NCBI GenBank assembly: GCA_019358985.1
Contig: JAHHIJ010000022.1
Span: 1 to 64,000, forward strand
Length of the DNA: 64,000 nt
Direction: 5' to 3'
From: Tolypothrix brevis GSE-NOS-MK-07-07A
GTDB lineage: Bacteria > Cyanobacteriota > Cyanobacteriia > Cyanobacteriales > Nostocaceae
Shown: positions 32,937 through 41,743 of the stretch, in pieces
How the letters are laid out: the number at the start of each line of letters is the position of its first letter
Numbering within the stretch: the stretch's first letter is position 1
The notes under the pieces: model-generated
What the model saw: only the letters and a program-made list of their open reading frames with translations
What the model was told of the DNA's origin: nothing
The model's database searches: none
Program-made: the position numbers and the translations under genes

Positions 32937-34625
32937 GTGGAATGGTTAAAACTATTTAAGCAGCAAAATCAAGCCGCACTAATTATGTGCGGTTTTCTTG
33001 CAGCGTCGGGAATAGTAGCGCAAGTTTATTCGTTGTCCGGGACTAAATACGATGTAATTGAATATTGTTTTAAACCCCACAGAATTAATAATAAAAAAGC
33101 TAAATACTGCACTGACGATAAAAAGTATATTGCTCCTTTGGGATTTTACGAGCAAGAGAAATATGCTCCCGCAAACCCGCGTTTTCAGCGGGAGGATATA
33201 TTTGTACTCTCAGATAAAATGACGCGGTTGCGGACGATTCCAGCGACAAATCCGCAAGCTAAGAACTATGCGATCGCTGGATTGATATTAGAAATTGCTG
33301 CTACATTTTTAATTTCTCAAAGAGCTAAACGTTATAAGCGGGAATTTGCCGCTTATTTTGAGCAATTAAAAACTGATTTAAATCAAGAAATTAAACTTAA
33401 CGAACAAAAGCGATCGCTCTTCAACCATAAAGTTGCGGTTGAAACTGAATATATCAAAGATGCCATTACCGACCGCGACGCTGTACAGCGCTATCAAGAT
33501 AAACCGCCAGAGTTGCGCGAATTTGAGTCACAGCAAGCTCGTCTCCATAACGAAGTAGTAGAACTTCAAAGGCAAGTACAATTAGCTAAATTTAAGGCTG
33601 AGATAGCCAAATTAGAGGCAGATGAAGCTAAATTTAAAAGTGAAGCTTCTCGACATTTGAGTGCAACGGCTGACCCCTTAGAGTTGGCAGAAGAAATTGA
33701 TTATAAAGCTTTATGCCCTGGAAAAGTAGGAGAGCTTGAATTTTATGATTGGCGAAACCTAGCTGATGATGCTGTTGGTATTATGGTTGTGGGGAATAGT
33801 GGTAGCGGCAAGACTAGCGTAGCCAGTTGGATTGCGGGGTGGCTAACCAAAGACAAACCAGCGCAAGTTTTGGCGCTTGACCCCCATGCAAACAGAAATC
33901 CGTTATGGAATCAGTTAAACATTTATGTAATTTCTGATTTTCAATTAATTCAGCGCCAATTAGAAATCTTGTTGGAAATTCTCGATCAAAGACGCGCTAT
34001 GACGTTTGAAGAAGTTGAAAATGCAGATACAATTATTTGTTTTGCAGATGAGCTTTCTGCTTGTATCAAACAATTTAATGACCCCAATGTAGTAACTCAT
34101 TCGCTTGAAAGGCTTGGTTGCGAAGGGCGGAAATATAAAATAGTTTTCATTGCTATGAACCAAAGTATAAATACCAAAGATAACAAAGATACCTCCGCTG
34201 CAATGTTATCAAATTATTTGATTATTCGATTGTGCGCGATCGCCCGTCAAATTTCTGAGCGGTGGAAAAAAACCGATCCTCGACACAAGCACGTCCAAGA
34301 AACGGCTTACAGTTGTGTAATTTGTGGTTCGGCTTCTACTAATGTTGCCGTGCATCCTACGCACCACAGCTACAAACAATACAAGCAAAAAGGTAACAAG
34401 CCTCTTGGATTATTACCAATAAATCAACTTCCCCTCACAATTCAATTAGCATCTCCCCAGGATATTCAAACTGATTGGCACGAGGACTTAATACTATGGG
34501 CAGACGAACTAGGAAGGCTACCAAATCCCCAGGAAATAAAAGAGCATTGGGAGGAAATGATGGGACATCCCCCAAGCGGCAAGCAAGTGGAAATGCTGCA
34601 CGAATATCTAAAAAACCGGAACTAG
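32937..34625 (+). CDS. Membrane-anchored P-loop ATPase (FtsK/VirD4-like)
   Basis: 562 residues from GTG 32937. Two N-terminal transmembrane helices (near residues 14-32 and 108-128), then a coiled coil (~135-235), then an ATPase domain with Walker A GNSGSGKT (~286-293) and Walker B TIICFADE (~365-372). The AMNQSINTKDN segment could be a sensor-like motif. This layout recalls DNA-translocating FtsK/HerA/VirD4 coupling proteins, but the family is not proven. It is the core of the module with a membrane protein upstream and an HNH protein downstream. Confidence 0.7.
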   Translation: MEWLKLFKQQNQAALIMCGFLAASGIVAQVYSLSGTKYDVIEYCFKPHRINNKKAKYCTDDKKYIAPLGFYEQEKYAPANPRFQREDIFVLSDKMTRLRTIPATNPQAKNYAIAGLILEIAATFLISQRAKRYKREFAAYFEQLKTDLNQEIKLNEQKRSLFNHKVAVETEYIKDAITDRDAVQRYQDKPPELREFESQQARLHNEVVELQRQVQLAKFKAEIAKLEADEAKFKSEASRHLSATADPLELAEEIDYKALCPGKVGELEFYDWRNLADDAVGIMVVGNSGSGKTSVASWIAGWLTKDKPAQVLALDPHANRNPLWNQLNIYVISDFQLIQRQLEILLEILDQRRAMTFEEVENADTIICFADELSACIKQFNDPNVVTHSLERLGCEGRKYKIVFIAMNQSINTKDNKDTSAAMLSNYLIIRLCAIARQISERWKKTDPRHKHVQETAYSCVICGSASTNVAVHPTHHSYKQYKQKGNKPLGLLPINQLPLTIQLASPQDIQTDWHEDLILWADELGRLPNPQEIKEHWEEMMGHPPSGKQVEMLHEYLKNRN

Positions 34626-34966
34626 ATTATTCAGTGCGGTACGGCAATAATTATAGTCGGGAGTGTGCTGTAGCTTGGGAAACTCATAAAGATTTGGGGT
34701 CTATTTGTGTATGCTGTTTAAAAGCTAAAGCAACTCAGTTGCATCATACGTCTTATGGGGGAAACCCTCTAAACAGGCTATATGAAAACTGGACACCTGT
34801 TTGTGTTAAATGTCATCGAAACTTATGTCATGATAAAACAAAATACTGGGTTCTTGATAAAAAGAATCCAGTATGGGGAAATTGCAATACTGAAGAGTTC
34901 AAAAAAAGACTTAAGCTAGGGTTGGATCTTTTACGGTGTCTTTATTTAAATTCCTTTATTAAATAA
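34496..34966 (+). CDS. HNH endonuclease-like protein
   Basis: 156 residues from ATG 34496, GAGGA upstream; a start at 34475 is possible. It overlaps the ATPase gene by 130 bases in another frame. Basic N-terminus (RRTRKATKSPGNKRA). HNH core: CVCCLKAKATQLHHTSYGG, then ENWTPVCVKCHRNLCHD, with two CxxC pairs, a histidine pair and a final histidine. Likely a DNA nuclease. Confidence 0.7.
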   Translation: MGRRTRKATKSPGNKRALGGNDGTSPKRQASGNAARISKKPELDYSVRYGNNYSRECAVAWETHKDLGSICVCCLKAKATQLHHTSYGGNPLNRLYENWTPVCVKCHRNLCHDKTKYWVLDKKNPVWGNCNTEEFKKRLKLGLDLLRCLYLNSFIK

Positions 34967-35058
34967 AAACGCTTTCATTTTTCAGGAATAAAAGCGCAGA
35001 GAATCAACTTAAAATGTTGCTTAAATCTTAACTATTTTCCCCAGAATTGTCAATAAAA

Positions 35059-35090
35059 AAGCACCTTTCGGTTAACGACAAAGGGTGCTT
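35059..35090 (-). terminator. Intrinsic terminator for the 35149 gene
   Basis: On minus, AAGCACCCTTT pairs with AAAGGTGCTT around a ~10-base loop, followed by six T. Lies 59 bases past the end of the minus-strand gene. Confidence 0.65.
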
Positions 35091-35148
35091 AATACGTGAA
35101 AAAAAACTAAATCCATTGCTTTAACCCTAACCTTCAAAACTCCAATCG

Positions 35149-35676
35149 TCAAGGAATTAAACTCGCTAACTTCTCTTCAATCCTCGCTATTTTCCGCTGC
35201 ATAATCGCTTCAGCTTCAGTTTGCTGAACTTGTGCAGATAGTCGCCCTAATTGACTTCGCACATCTTCAATTGCCTCACTATTGAGCGCGATCGCATCCC
35301 GCAAATTCTCTTCCGCTGCTTCCATACGCGCTAACATTAAAGAGTGTTTTTCGAGAAGTGCAATACTTTGCTCTTCTTTTCGTACTTGGTTTACTTGAAT
35401 TGACTGTTTTTTATCGCTTATCCAAGTAAACCAAGCGCTAAAAATTGAGAATAAAAGAGCTAATACTCCCACTGATTCAAGAAAGGCTTTCCAAGTTGTA
35501 AAGGGTAAGTAGATATCGAAAATGCGCTTTGCCAACCACATAGCGATCGCACAAAATATCAGAGTAAGAATTAACCAAACTAAATATTTTTCATACTTCG
35601 CGTATCTTTGATAAAGTCTCTTCCTCGAATTGGGAAAAATCTCGTTCGGATTCATATAATAAGATGATTTGTTCAT
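35149..35676 (-). CDS. Membrane protein with two TM helices and coiled coil
   Basis: 175 residues from ATG 35676. Two hydrophobic helices (YLVWLILTLIFCAIAMWLA and FLESVGVLALLFSIFSAWF) are followed by a ~90-residue coiled coil. It overlaps the FHA gene upstream by 86 bases. Role unknown; its pairing with an FHA protein and position beside lysis genes suggest a membrane-linked accessory function. Confidence 0.6.
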   Translation of the reverse strand: MNKSSYYMNPNEIFPNSRKRLYQRYAKYEKYLVWLILTLIFCAIAMWLAKRIFDIYLPFTTWKAFLESVGVLALLFSIFSAWFTWISDKKQSIQVNQVRKEEQSIALLEKHSLMLARMEAAEENLRDAIALNSEAIEDVRSQLGRLSAQVQQTEAEAIMQRKIARIEEKLASLIP

Positions 35677-35992
35677 TTCCAAGAATTATTTCATCGCCAT
35701 GTTTTAGGCAAGCATATTCAACACGCCGACCATTTACAAAAATGCCATTAGCGCTCTTGTACTGCCCCCAGCCATCAATTAATTGGTAGCCAATTTCGTC
35801 TCGATACAAAACGCAATGTATCGCAGATAAATACTTGGCTTGGTTGAAGATAATTAAAGTCGGGGTTTGGTCAAATGCGATCGCTTTTTTTATGCACCTA
35901 TGCTTAATTCTGCCGATTATATAGTTACCATCTAGGACAAGACGAAATGAGTCGCTCCCGGACTCATTTATAAGTAGCGAGTGCCGTTTCAA
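35591..35992 (-). CDS. FHA-domain protein
   Basis: 133 residues from TTG 35992, with a strong GGAG site five bases upstream. Forkhead-associated domain: YIIGR, the LSAIHCVL strand, and NGIFVNG followed by LKHGDEIILG cover the standard GR, SxxH and NG positions. FHA domains bind phosphothreonine. Unusual in a phage; it is coupled to a membrane coiled-coil protein downstream. Confidence 0.8.
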   Translation of the reverse strand: MKRHSLLINESGSDSFRLVLDGNYIIGRIKHRCIKKAIAFDQTPTLIIFNQAKYLSAIHCVLYRDEIGYQLIDGWGQYKSANGIFVNGRRVEYACLKHGDEIILGNEQIILLYESERDFSQFEEETLSKIREV

Positions 35993-36000
35993 CTTACTCC

Positions 36001-36180
36001 TTATTCTTTTTTTGCGCTTTGAGCCAAGCCAGAAGCTCCAGCAATCGCTGTACCAGCCAGCCCAAGACCAGCTGCTGTTTTAGTCTCGCTTAAGTCAGAA
36101 AATATTACAATGATGCCAATTATTCCGCCAATTATTCCTAACAATAAAGGCGTTGAGGCTTGAATTAAATCAACTTTCAT
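36001..36180 (-). CDS. Small holin-like membrane protein
   Basis: 59 residues. Two hydrophobic segments (TPLLLGIIGGIIGIIVIF and TAAGLGLAGTAIAGASG) and a charged tail (AQSAKKE). ATG 36180 overlaps the stop of the lysin candidate (ATGA). Size, topology and coupling to the lysin fit a class II holin; the family itself is not recognised. Confidence 0.6.
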   Translation of the reverse strand: MKVDLIQASTPLLLGIIGGIIGIIVIFSDLSETKTAAGLGLAGTAIAGASGLAQSAKKE

Positions 36181-37001
36181 AGTTTGCTTCCATCCATAAT
36201 TGTTGTTAGAAATACATAATTATTGTTGGCTTGATAACGAGGGTCTGATTTGATAATTTTCATAAACTCTAAATGACCTCTTGTGGACTGACCCACTAAA
36301 CAGCCGGCACTAGCTCCATCGACTTGGGGCATGTCGTACCCCCAGTGTTGGTTTACACCAAAGTCTGAGCCGATCACAACAGTGTCGCCAGTGCGAAAAC
36401 CGTCTTTATTGCGATCACGATAGCCTTTAATCTCGCCAACCTGCACCAAGGCTTCATGGGTTTTATGCCAGCCGACAGACCAGGCTTTATACTGACTCAA
36501 GGCGACACGGAAAGCACCACCTGGATTAAGAGGATTGATTGTATATTTTAATCCTGGCTCTGTGGTTGCGTTCCAACAATTACTAATTTTAGGAATGCCG
36601 TTTTCAACCCGTAAAATCAAGCGCAAATCATTCCACTCATTCATGGTGTCGGCGTTGGGTTTGCCGTCTGAGTTGCAACCTTCCGCGTACACAATATTGT
36701 TGTGTCGTTCATCAATCCAGTAATTTTGAGCCAGCATATATTTAGCGATACGGGCTGCAAAATCGCCCTTGCTTAAGTCAAGTTTGGGCTGAGGTAAGGA
36801 CTTAAGTTGCAGCAACTCAGGTGTTAAAACTTGACTTTTAGTAATTTGAAGTAATTCAGCTATGGCACATCTGGTTTGCGCCCCTACTTTTCCGTCAGCA
36901 GTCCCAGATAATAATTTTAAATTAATCAATATTGATTGCACAAATGCAGCTAATTCTTTGTCAGCAGCAATTGCTTCAATATCTAAAGTATTTAATTTCA
37001 T
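36177..37001 (-). CDS. Peptidoglycan-active protein, lysin candidate
   Basis: 274 residues. Residues ~15-55 look like a peptidoglycan-binding domain (LKLLSGTADGKVGAQTRCAI). The C-terminal domain ends in a motif with H219 and C234 (QHWGYD, then GASAGCLV), similar to the H-x14-S-x-G-C arrangement of L,D-transpeptidase-like enzymes. The same motif occurs in the tape measure protein (H644, C658). Coupled to a holin-like gene. Catalytic class is inferred. Confidence 0.65.
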   Translation of the reverse strand: MKLNTLDIEAIAADKELAAFVQSILINLKLLSGTADGKVGAQTRCAIAELLQITKSQVLTPELLQLKSLPQPKLDLSKGDFAARIAKYMLAQNYWIDERHNNIVYAEGCNSDGKPNADTMNEWNDLRLILRVENGIPKISNCWNATTEPGLKYTINPLNPGGAFRVALSQYKAWSVGWHKTHEALVQVGEIKGYRDRNKDGFRTGDTVVIGSDFGVNQHWGYDMPQVDGASAGCLVGQSTRGHLEFMKIIKSDPRYQANNNYVFLTTIMDGSKL

Positions 37002-37102
37002 AACGTCACCATGCTATAAGAGTTAGAATCAGCATGGCGCTCACACGCCCTTTTATGATGGCAAATGCTTTTGAATAAGGCATCGTGGCTGTTACTGAAA
37101 GC

Positions 37103-37128
37103 AAAAGCTCAGGATTGCCTGAGCTTTT
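37103..37128 (-). terminator. Terminator between tail and lysis genes
   Basis: AAAAGCTCAGG-ATTG-CCTGAGCTTTT, an 11-bp perfect stem with flanking A/T runs, downstream of the minus-strand gene ending at 37186. Confidence 0.7.
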
Positions 37129-37185
37129 GGTATTAATATTGACGAAATATAAAGAAATTAAAAAGGCTTATTACTAACTTGATAC

Positions 37186-38079
37186 TTACTCCACAATCCC
37201 ACTCGCTGTCATCGTAGTAGATCCGCTTGCTACTTGTGCTTGGATTCTGACTGATTCCATCCCTTCGCAGCGCATTCTGAACCAGCCATTGCCACCCGCA
37301 GGAATGGTAATAATAGTCCCGCTACTCACGCCACTGTTGATAATTTCAGCGCTGCCATTGTTAGCGGTTTTACCGTTACTGGTTGTAAAGTCGGCGGTAG
37401 TAGATGCAACTGCATTCCAAATAGTCAAAGCGCTATTAAACCGTGCTTGCACTTGTAAACCTGAAAGTGCAGTAGCACCAGTATTCTGTAGTTGTACACC
37501 CAAAGTATTTTTACCCCGACAATCAAAGGTGATTACGGTCGTGAGTATGGTAGTAATGGTTACAGCACTAGCTGTTTGTGCTTCTAAAAAAAAGGTTTCT
37601 GCTACACTACGCACCATAGCCATCAAAGAACCGGAACGCGCCGCAGTGTCTCCAGTAATGCCCAGTGATCGCAACTTGGCGTGAATTGACCCCGTACTAG
37701 ATGCGGTATCAGAAGTTGTACCAAGCCCTTCAGCCAAAGCACGTAGCCGTGCCATGAGCGTACCCGTAACTGACAAGGCATCGGAAGTTGCACCGATTGT
37801 GTCGGCAATTAGCAGCCGCAATTTGGCATGAATCGAGCCTGTAGCAGAGGAAGCGTCCGTTGCATCCCCTAACAGGTTTTGCCAAAGACCGCGAATTATT
37901 GAAGCAATTGTGCCGTTATCGCTAGGGCTATTTATAGGTGAATTGTTGGTTTCACCCAGGCGGTCATAAGTTCCTTGGTCAGCAAAACTAAAAACATCGG
38001 GGTCGCCAGTTGTCCCATCTCCAGAGGCGGATTTGCGCTGGCGTAATGCACCGGAACCATCAATATAAGAAACACTCAT
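37186..38079 (-). CDS. Tail-tip or fibre protein with ~28-residue repeats
   Basis: 297 residues. Four related repeats in the middle (ATGSIHAKLRLLIADTIG, VTGTLMARLRALAEGLG, STGSIHAKLRSLG, RSGSLMAMVRSVAE). The C-terminal half is beta-sandwich-like (VTITTILTTVITFDCRG). It follows the gpJ-like gene with a TAATG overlap, the place of tail fibre proteins in lambda-like phages. Composition resembles the protein at 4885. Confidence 0.65.
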   Translation of the reverse strand: MSVSYIDGSGALRQRKSASGDGTTGDPDVFSFADQGTYDRLGETNNSPINSPSDNGTIASIIRGLWQNLLGDATDASSATGSIHAKLRLLIADTIGATSDALSVTGTLMARLRALAEGLGTTSDTASSTGSIHAKLRSLGITGDTAARSGSLMAMVRSVAETFFLEAQTASAVTITTILTTVITFDCRGKNTLGVQLQNTGATALSGLQVQARFNSALTIWNAVASTTADFTTSNGKTANNGSAEIINSGVSSGTIITIPAGGNGWFRMRCEGMESVRIQAQVASGSTTMTASGIVE

Positions 38080-40382
38080 TAAAATTCAGTCGCGAAAATA
38101 GAAGTTAATTGGTCAGTAAAGACAGCTGAATAATTAACGTCGCTGAAGGATATCGGATAAGATTCCACCCAGCGAGAAGATTTCCCGTTAATATCTAATG
38201 CTGCTACCCTCACATAGTATTTCCCAAATTGCAGTCCTTCAAATTGGGTGTTTGTATTATCAACAGTTCGCGTTTCCACCCAATCGCCATCATCACCATA
38301 TCTGTATTCAACAAAGTAACTGGTGATAAATGGGTCGCGTTGCCCATTATTTAACGGGTATTGCCAAGATGCATTTAATGTGTATATGAAAAAGTCTCCA
38401 CTATTAATTGCTCGGTAAGATAGCAATATATTTCTAGGAGCATTTACAACGAGAGGCACTCTATTAATTGTCGGGCGCGGTGTCAGTGACCAGCCTTGCT
38501 CAATTGAGTTGTATTTATCACTTCGATATTCTAAAGCGGTGATTTCGTGCAGCATCTCTCCACTTCCCGGTGCTGGTAAGCGGTTAAGGACGCGAAATAA
38601 TTGCGGCTGCACAGTAGTGCTGGCTAGTATCCAATTACTCTCGGCAGGTGGGGGGTCGCTACTGAAAGAATTTAAATTTAGGGTGGTATGAGAGCCTGGG
38701 GCATTTGTAACGGTACGCTCAGTTACCGTCCCATCGCCCATCATCACTGTCAGGGTATAGGTTTCGCCAGAATTTAGGACCACTGGATTATCTAAGGTTA
38801 CGCTGCCACGAGTAGATGAAGCGATTAACCCGCCGTAACGAATATCGGCGCGTTTTGCGTCAGAAATTCTGATAATGTCGCCCGGTTTTGTGTAGGCACC
38901 GTAGGCACGGACTCGGAAGGTTACAGTTTCTGTTTCTAAATGTTCTGTTAAAAGCGCCGCTAGTCCAGCGCGTCGCGCTTGCCCTCTGGAAGTGCAAGCA
39001 AAGGAAGACATTTCCAATTCCCGTACACCATATTTAGCAATGCCTTCAGGGTCTTCTACTGTTTCGATGGTTTGTTTATAGAAGTCGTCGGGGTCAACCC
39101 ATGTTACCAATGCAATGGTATGTCTGCTTTTTAGCCCGGTGCGGCTATAAGAAAACATGCCATTTTCGATATCAGCTTGGGTAAACTGCGCTACTGGGGA
39201 GCCTGGTTTATCAGCTGCAAAAGAAATTGCACCATTCATCCAGTAAGAAAAGCCACGAAAAATTGAGCGGATAGATTCGATAACTTTGTAAGCCTCTTCT
39301 TTCCCTTCAATTAGTACGTGGCATTGAAAACGGTGTTCTGTACCGCCTTCACCATTGGGAACATATTCGTTGCAGTACTGTGAAATTTCGTAAAGCGCCC
39401 ATTTATCGATTTGGGATTGGTTGATGTAACGTCCCAATCCGTAGCGAGAATTGGTAACGAGGTCATACAAAATCCAGGCGGGGTCAGCAACTGCTACAGA
39501 TGGGATGTAAAAAGTGCCGTCCCAAATGCCGTTGTATTGTAGTCCCCTTGTGGCTGTGGGTGTAGCGTTGGTAGGGATAGCGATTTTGCGCCCCGCAAGT
39601 TTGAGCGAGATTTGCGGAATTGATTCAAATTGTGCTACATCAAAACGGAAAGCAAATAGGGCGCTATTGGGATAACGCAATTTGGTTTCAGTAGCTTCAA
39701 TTAATGTGCGCCATGTCAATGCGCGTTGGTAGCGCGTGGTATCAGCGTCTTGAGGGGTAACACGCTCTACACGCACAGAAAAATCGTTAACTGTACCACC
39801 TAAGTTATTTACTGGAAAATTATATTCAAATTCTGTGAGTGTTGAGTAACGCCCTTTGATTGTTTGGTCAAGGCGCTGTACGAAAGCGCCTTGACCTTCT
39901 TTTACATAAATCCGAAATTGGATTTTTGACCCCAACACTCCACCTTTGGGAGGATATTCTTGTAATACGATAGCAATCCGAACACGGATAATATCAAGGT
40001 TAGCATTAATTATGGAGCGGGTGAGGGGAAACTGTTGCTTGATTTCTGCCCCAACATTGGTTTCTGACGAAATCTCATCAGAAAAACCCGCTAACCTATC
40101 TTGCCCTTGGGTTCCACTCCTCCAATCCCAAGTAAAAGATTGGAAGTTTTGACTACCATCGCTATTTTGTGTCGGTGTTTCGTCGAAGTAAATTGATTGT
40201 GTCCCATTAGCAAGTCCTTCGATTTCCCCTTCAGATACAATACCCAGCATCTGAGCAATTGAAGTACTGCGCCCGCTGTCTGCCTCTTCTTTGGGCTTTG
40301 ACTTCTTGCCTAGTATCCCCCCACTACCCGATAAGTTTAATACTTGCGCCCCTTTAGGGCGGCTTCGTTTTTTCTTGGGCAT
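38079..40382 (-). CDS. Lambda gpJ-like tail tip protein
   Basis: 767 residues. N-terminal STSIAQMLGIVSEGEIEGL and SIYFDETPTQNSDGSQNF are the signature of lambda gpJ homologues (the baseplate hub and receptor-binding protein). A DVAQFESIPQISLKLAGRKI-like segment and later fibronectin-like strands are visible. It is shorter than lambda gpJ (1132), with its C-terminal host-recognition part reduced. The gpI-like gene is directly upstream. Confidence 0.85.
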   Translation of the reverse strand: MPKKKRSRPKGAQVLNLSGSGGILGKKSKPKEEADSGRSTSIAQMLGIVSEGEIEGLANGTQSIYFDETPTQNSDGSQNFQSFTWDWRSGTQGQDRLAGFSDEISSETNVGAEIKQQFPLTRSIINANLDIIRVRIAIVLQEYPPKGGVLGSKIQFRIYVKEGQGAFVQRLDQTIKGRYSTLTEFEYNFPVNNLGGTVNDFSVRVERVTPQDADTTRYQRALTWRTLIEATETKLRYPNSALFAFRFDVAQFESIPQISLKLAGRKIAIPTNATPTATRGLQYNGIWDGTFYIPSVAVADPAWILYDLVTNSRYGLGRYINQSQIDKWALYEISQYCNEYVPNGEGGTEHRFQCHVLIEGKEEAYKVIESIRSIFRGFSYWMNGAISFAADKPGSPVAQFTQADIENGMFSYSRTGLKSRHTIALVTWVDPDDFYKQTIETVEDPEGIAKYGVRELEMSSFACTSRGQARRAGLAALLTEHLETETVTFRVRAYGAYTKPGDIIRISDAKRADIRYGGLIASSTRGSVTLDNPVVLNSGETYTLTVMMGDGTVTERTVTNAPGSHTTLNLNSFSSDPPPAESNWILASTTVQPQLFRVLNRLPAPGSGEMLHEITALEYRSDKYNSIEQGWSLTPRPTINRVPLVVNAPRNILLSYRAINSGDFFIYTLNASWQYPLNNGQRDPFITSYFVEYRYGDDGDWVETRTVDNTNTQFEGLQFGKYYVRVAALDINGKSSRWVESYPISFSDVNYSAVFTDQLTSIFATEF

Positions 40383-40384
40383 TG

Positions 40385-40948
40385 CTACTTAGTCAAATAC
40401 GTGACTATCTTTGCCGAAACCAAATACATCCCAACAACAACCACCCCATAAATTATTGGTACTCTCCCCCCTTCTTTGGTTGTAGTCGAAGGGTTGCCAA
40501 AACCGAGAGATTTTTTGCTTTCTTTGGCATCAGGCGAACTTTGACGACCAAATAAGGAAGATATTCCACCTAAAAGCATTGCACCACCAGTAAGGATAAG
40601 GGTTGTGGCAGAAATGCCCAAAAATCCCACTCCCGTCAGTCCTAGCCCGATTAATGCCACACCTCCAATAATCCGCCCGACTGTCCCCGCACCAGCAATA
40701 ACGGGAATAATACGAATTGACCGCACCTGCGGAGATATCGGACTACAAAGTTGGGTATCATCTATTTCTTGATACCCTACTTTTATTTGATAGTTCACAC
40801 CCCGGTGTGCAGCTTCGTATAAATAAGTTGCAAATCTTGGGAAGTTTGCACGTAATGAGGCAACTGCTTCGGCAACACTATTAACATCGACTGTAATTGT
40901 ATCTATAAATATATCAGCGAGTTCACCGCACAAAGTAACAGTAATCAT
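40385..40948 (-). CDS. Lambda gpI-like tail assembly protein
   Basis: 187 residues from ATG 40948; the frame upstream is translated repeat DNA. N-terminal ubiquitin-like half (MITVTLCGELADIF, SVAEAVASLRANFPRF), then a hydrophobic glycine-rich region (VGRIIGGVALIGLGLTGVGF) and a late GGRVPIIYGVVVVG. This layout matches lambda gpI. Two bases separate it from the gpJ-like gene. Confidence 0.8.
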   Translation of the reverse strand: MITVTLCGELADIFIDTITVDVNSVAEAVASLRANFPRFATYLYEAAHRGVNYQIKVGYQEIDDTQLCSPISPQVRSIRIIPVIAGAGTVGRIIGGVALIGLGLTGVGFLGISATTLILTGGAMLLGGISSLFGRQSSPDAKESKKSLGFGNPSTTTKEGGRVPIIYGVVVVGMYLVSAKIVTYLTK

Positions 40949-40952
40949 TTTG

Positions 40953-41059
40953 AATGAAGGAAGAAGGAAGACGGAAGAGGGAAGAAGGTTGAGGATCATA
41001 GGGAAGATTTAAAATAAATTCAACCTTCTTCCTACTTCCTCCGAACTTCTTCCTTCGCT
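40953..41059. repeat. Hairpin repeat between divergent gpI-like and gpM-like genes
   Basis: Purine-rich GAAGGAAGAAGGAAG at the left and pyrimidine-rich CTTCTTCCTACTTCC with CGAACTTCTTCCTTC at the right, forming imperfect arms. Both divergent genes therefore have a pyrimidine-rich sense strand just before the start. Confidence 0.7.
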
Positions 41060-41707
41060 ATGAGCTACCCTATACTTCCCTTAACACCGACATGGGGCAA
41101 TCCAGAACAAGAACAGGCTGATGTTGCTAAAACCAAATATGGCAAGGCTGGTGTTGAACAGCGCGATTTTATTGGGATTAATCCCCTTTCTACAAGTTGG
41201 GATATCAGCGTTAATATTCGCAACTTTCAAGAAGTTGATGATTTTTTGCTTTCGCGTCGTGGACAACCATTTCGCCTAAGTTTGGATGGAGGAATTACCG
41301 ACGATGGAAAGTTCTACATTTGTACGGAGTGGCAAATACAGCAATTAGGGATAGGAGCAGGAAGCTTCAATGCCAAGATTAATCAGGTGCGAAGATTACA
41401 ACCATTGCCTTTCGCGGGGGAGGGAAGTCCAGGTGTAGCGTACAGAATAATGTATAAATTTGAGATTACCGGGGACGGGGGACCTTATACCTTCTTTGAT
41501 AATCAAATCATTGATCTATGGGGTGTCATTGGTGAATTCCAGACAATACGGAATCAAGGAACCATTAATCTATTTTTAGAATGTCAAGGCGATCTTTATA
41601 ATCCTTATACACCATCTCCTGTGTTAGTTGCTTTAACAGGGTATTCAGGGTTTACTCCTGAATCGGATATTAGGAATATTAGCATTATTTCTATTAATCC
41701 ACTATGA
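41060..41707 (+). CDS. Lambda gpM-like minor tail protein
   Basis: 215 residues. Central LSTSWDISVNIRNFQEVDDF, then LLSRRGQPFRLSL, fits the gpM-type minor tail family (PF05939). The C-terminal ~90 residues are an extra beta-rich domain. The leader is the pyrimidine-rich repeat. Confidence 0.65.
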   Translation: MSYPILPLTPTWGNPEQEQADVAKTKYGKAGVEQRDFIGINPLSTSWDISVNIRNFQEVDDFLLSRRGQPFRLSLDGGITDDGKFYICTEWQIQQLGIGAGSFNAKINQVRRLQPLPFAGEGSPGVAYRIMYKFEITGDGGPYTFFDNQIIDLWGVIGEFQTIRNQGTINLFLECQGDLYNPYTPSPVLVALTGYSGFTPESDIRNISIISINPL

Positions 41708-41743
41708 AGTTCGTAGGAAGAAGGAAGAGGGAAGAAGGATGAG
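41706..41743. repeat. Left repeat flanking the four-helix-bundle gene
   Basis: Starts with the 15-mer GAAGTTCGTAGGAAG (41706-41720), continues AAGGAAGAGGGAAGAAGGATGA. Its last 13 bases (GGAAGAAGGATGA, 41730-41742) are the inverse complement of 42137-42149. Confidence 0.7.

Noticed and set aside
32937-34625. Confident assignment of the ATPase as a VirD4 conjugation coupling protein
   Set aside because: No relaxase or type IV secretion gene is near; only the P-loop and membrane layout support it.
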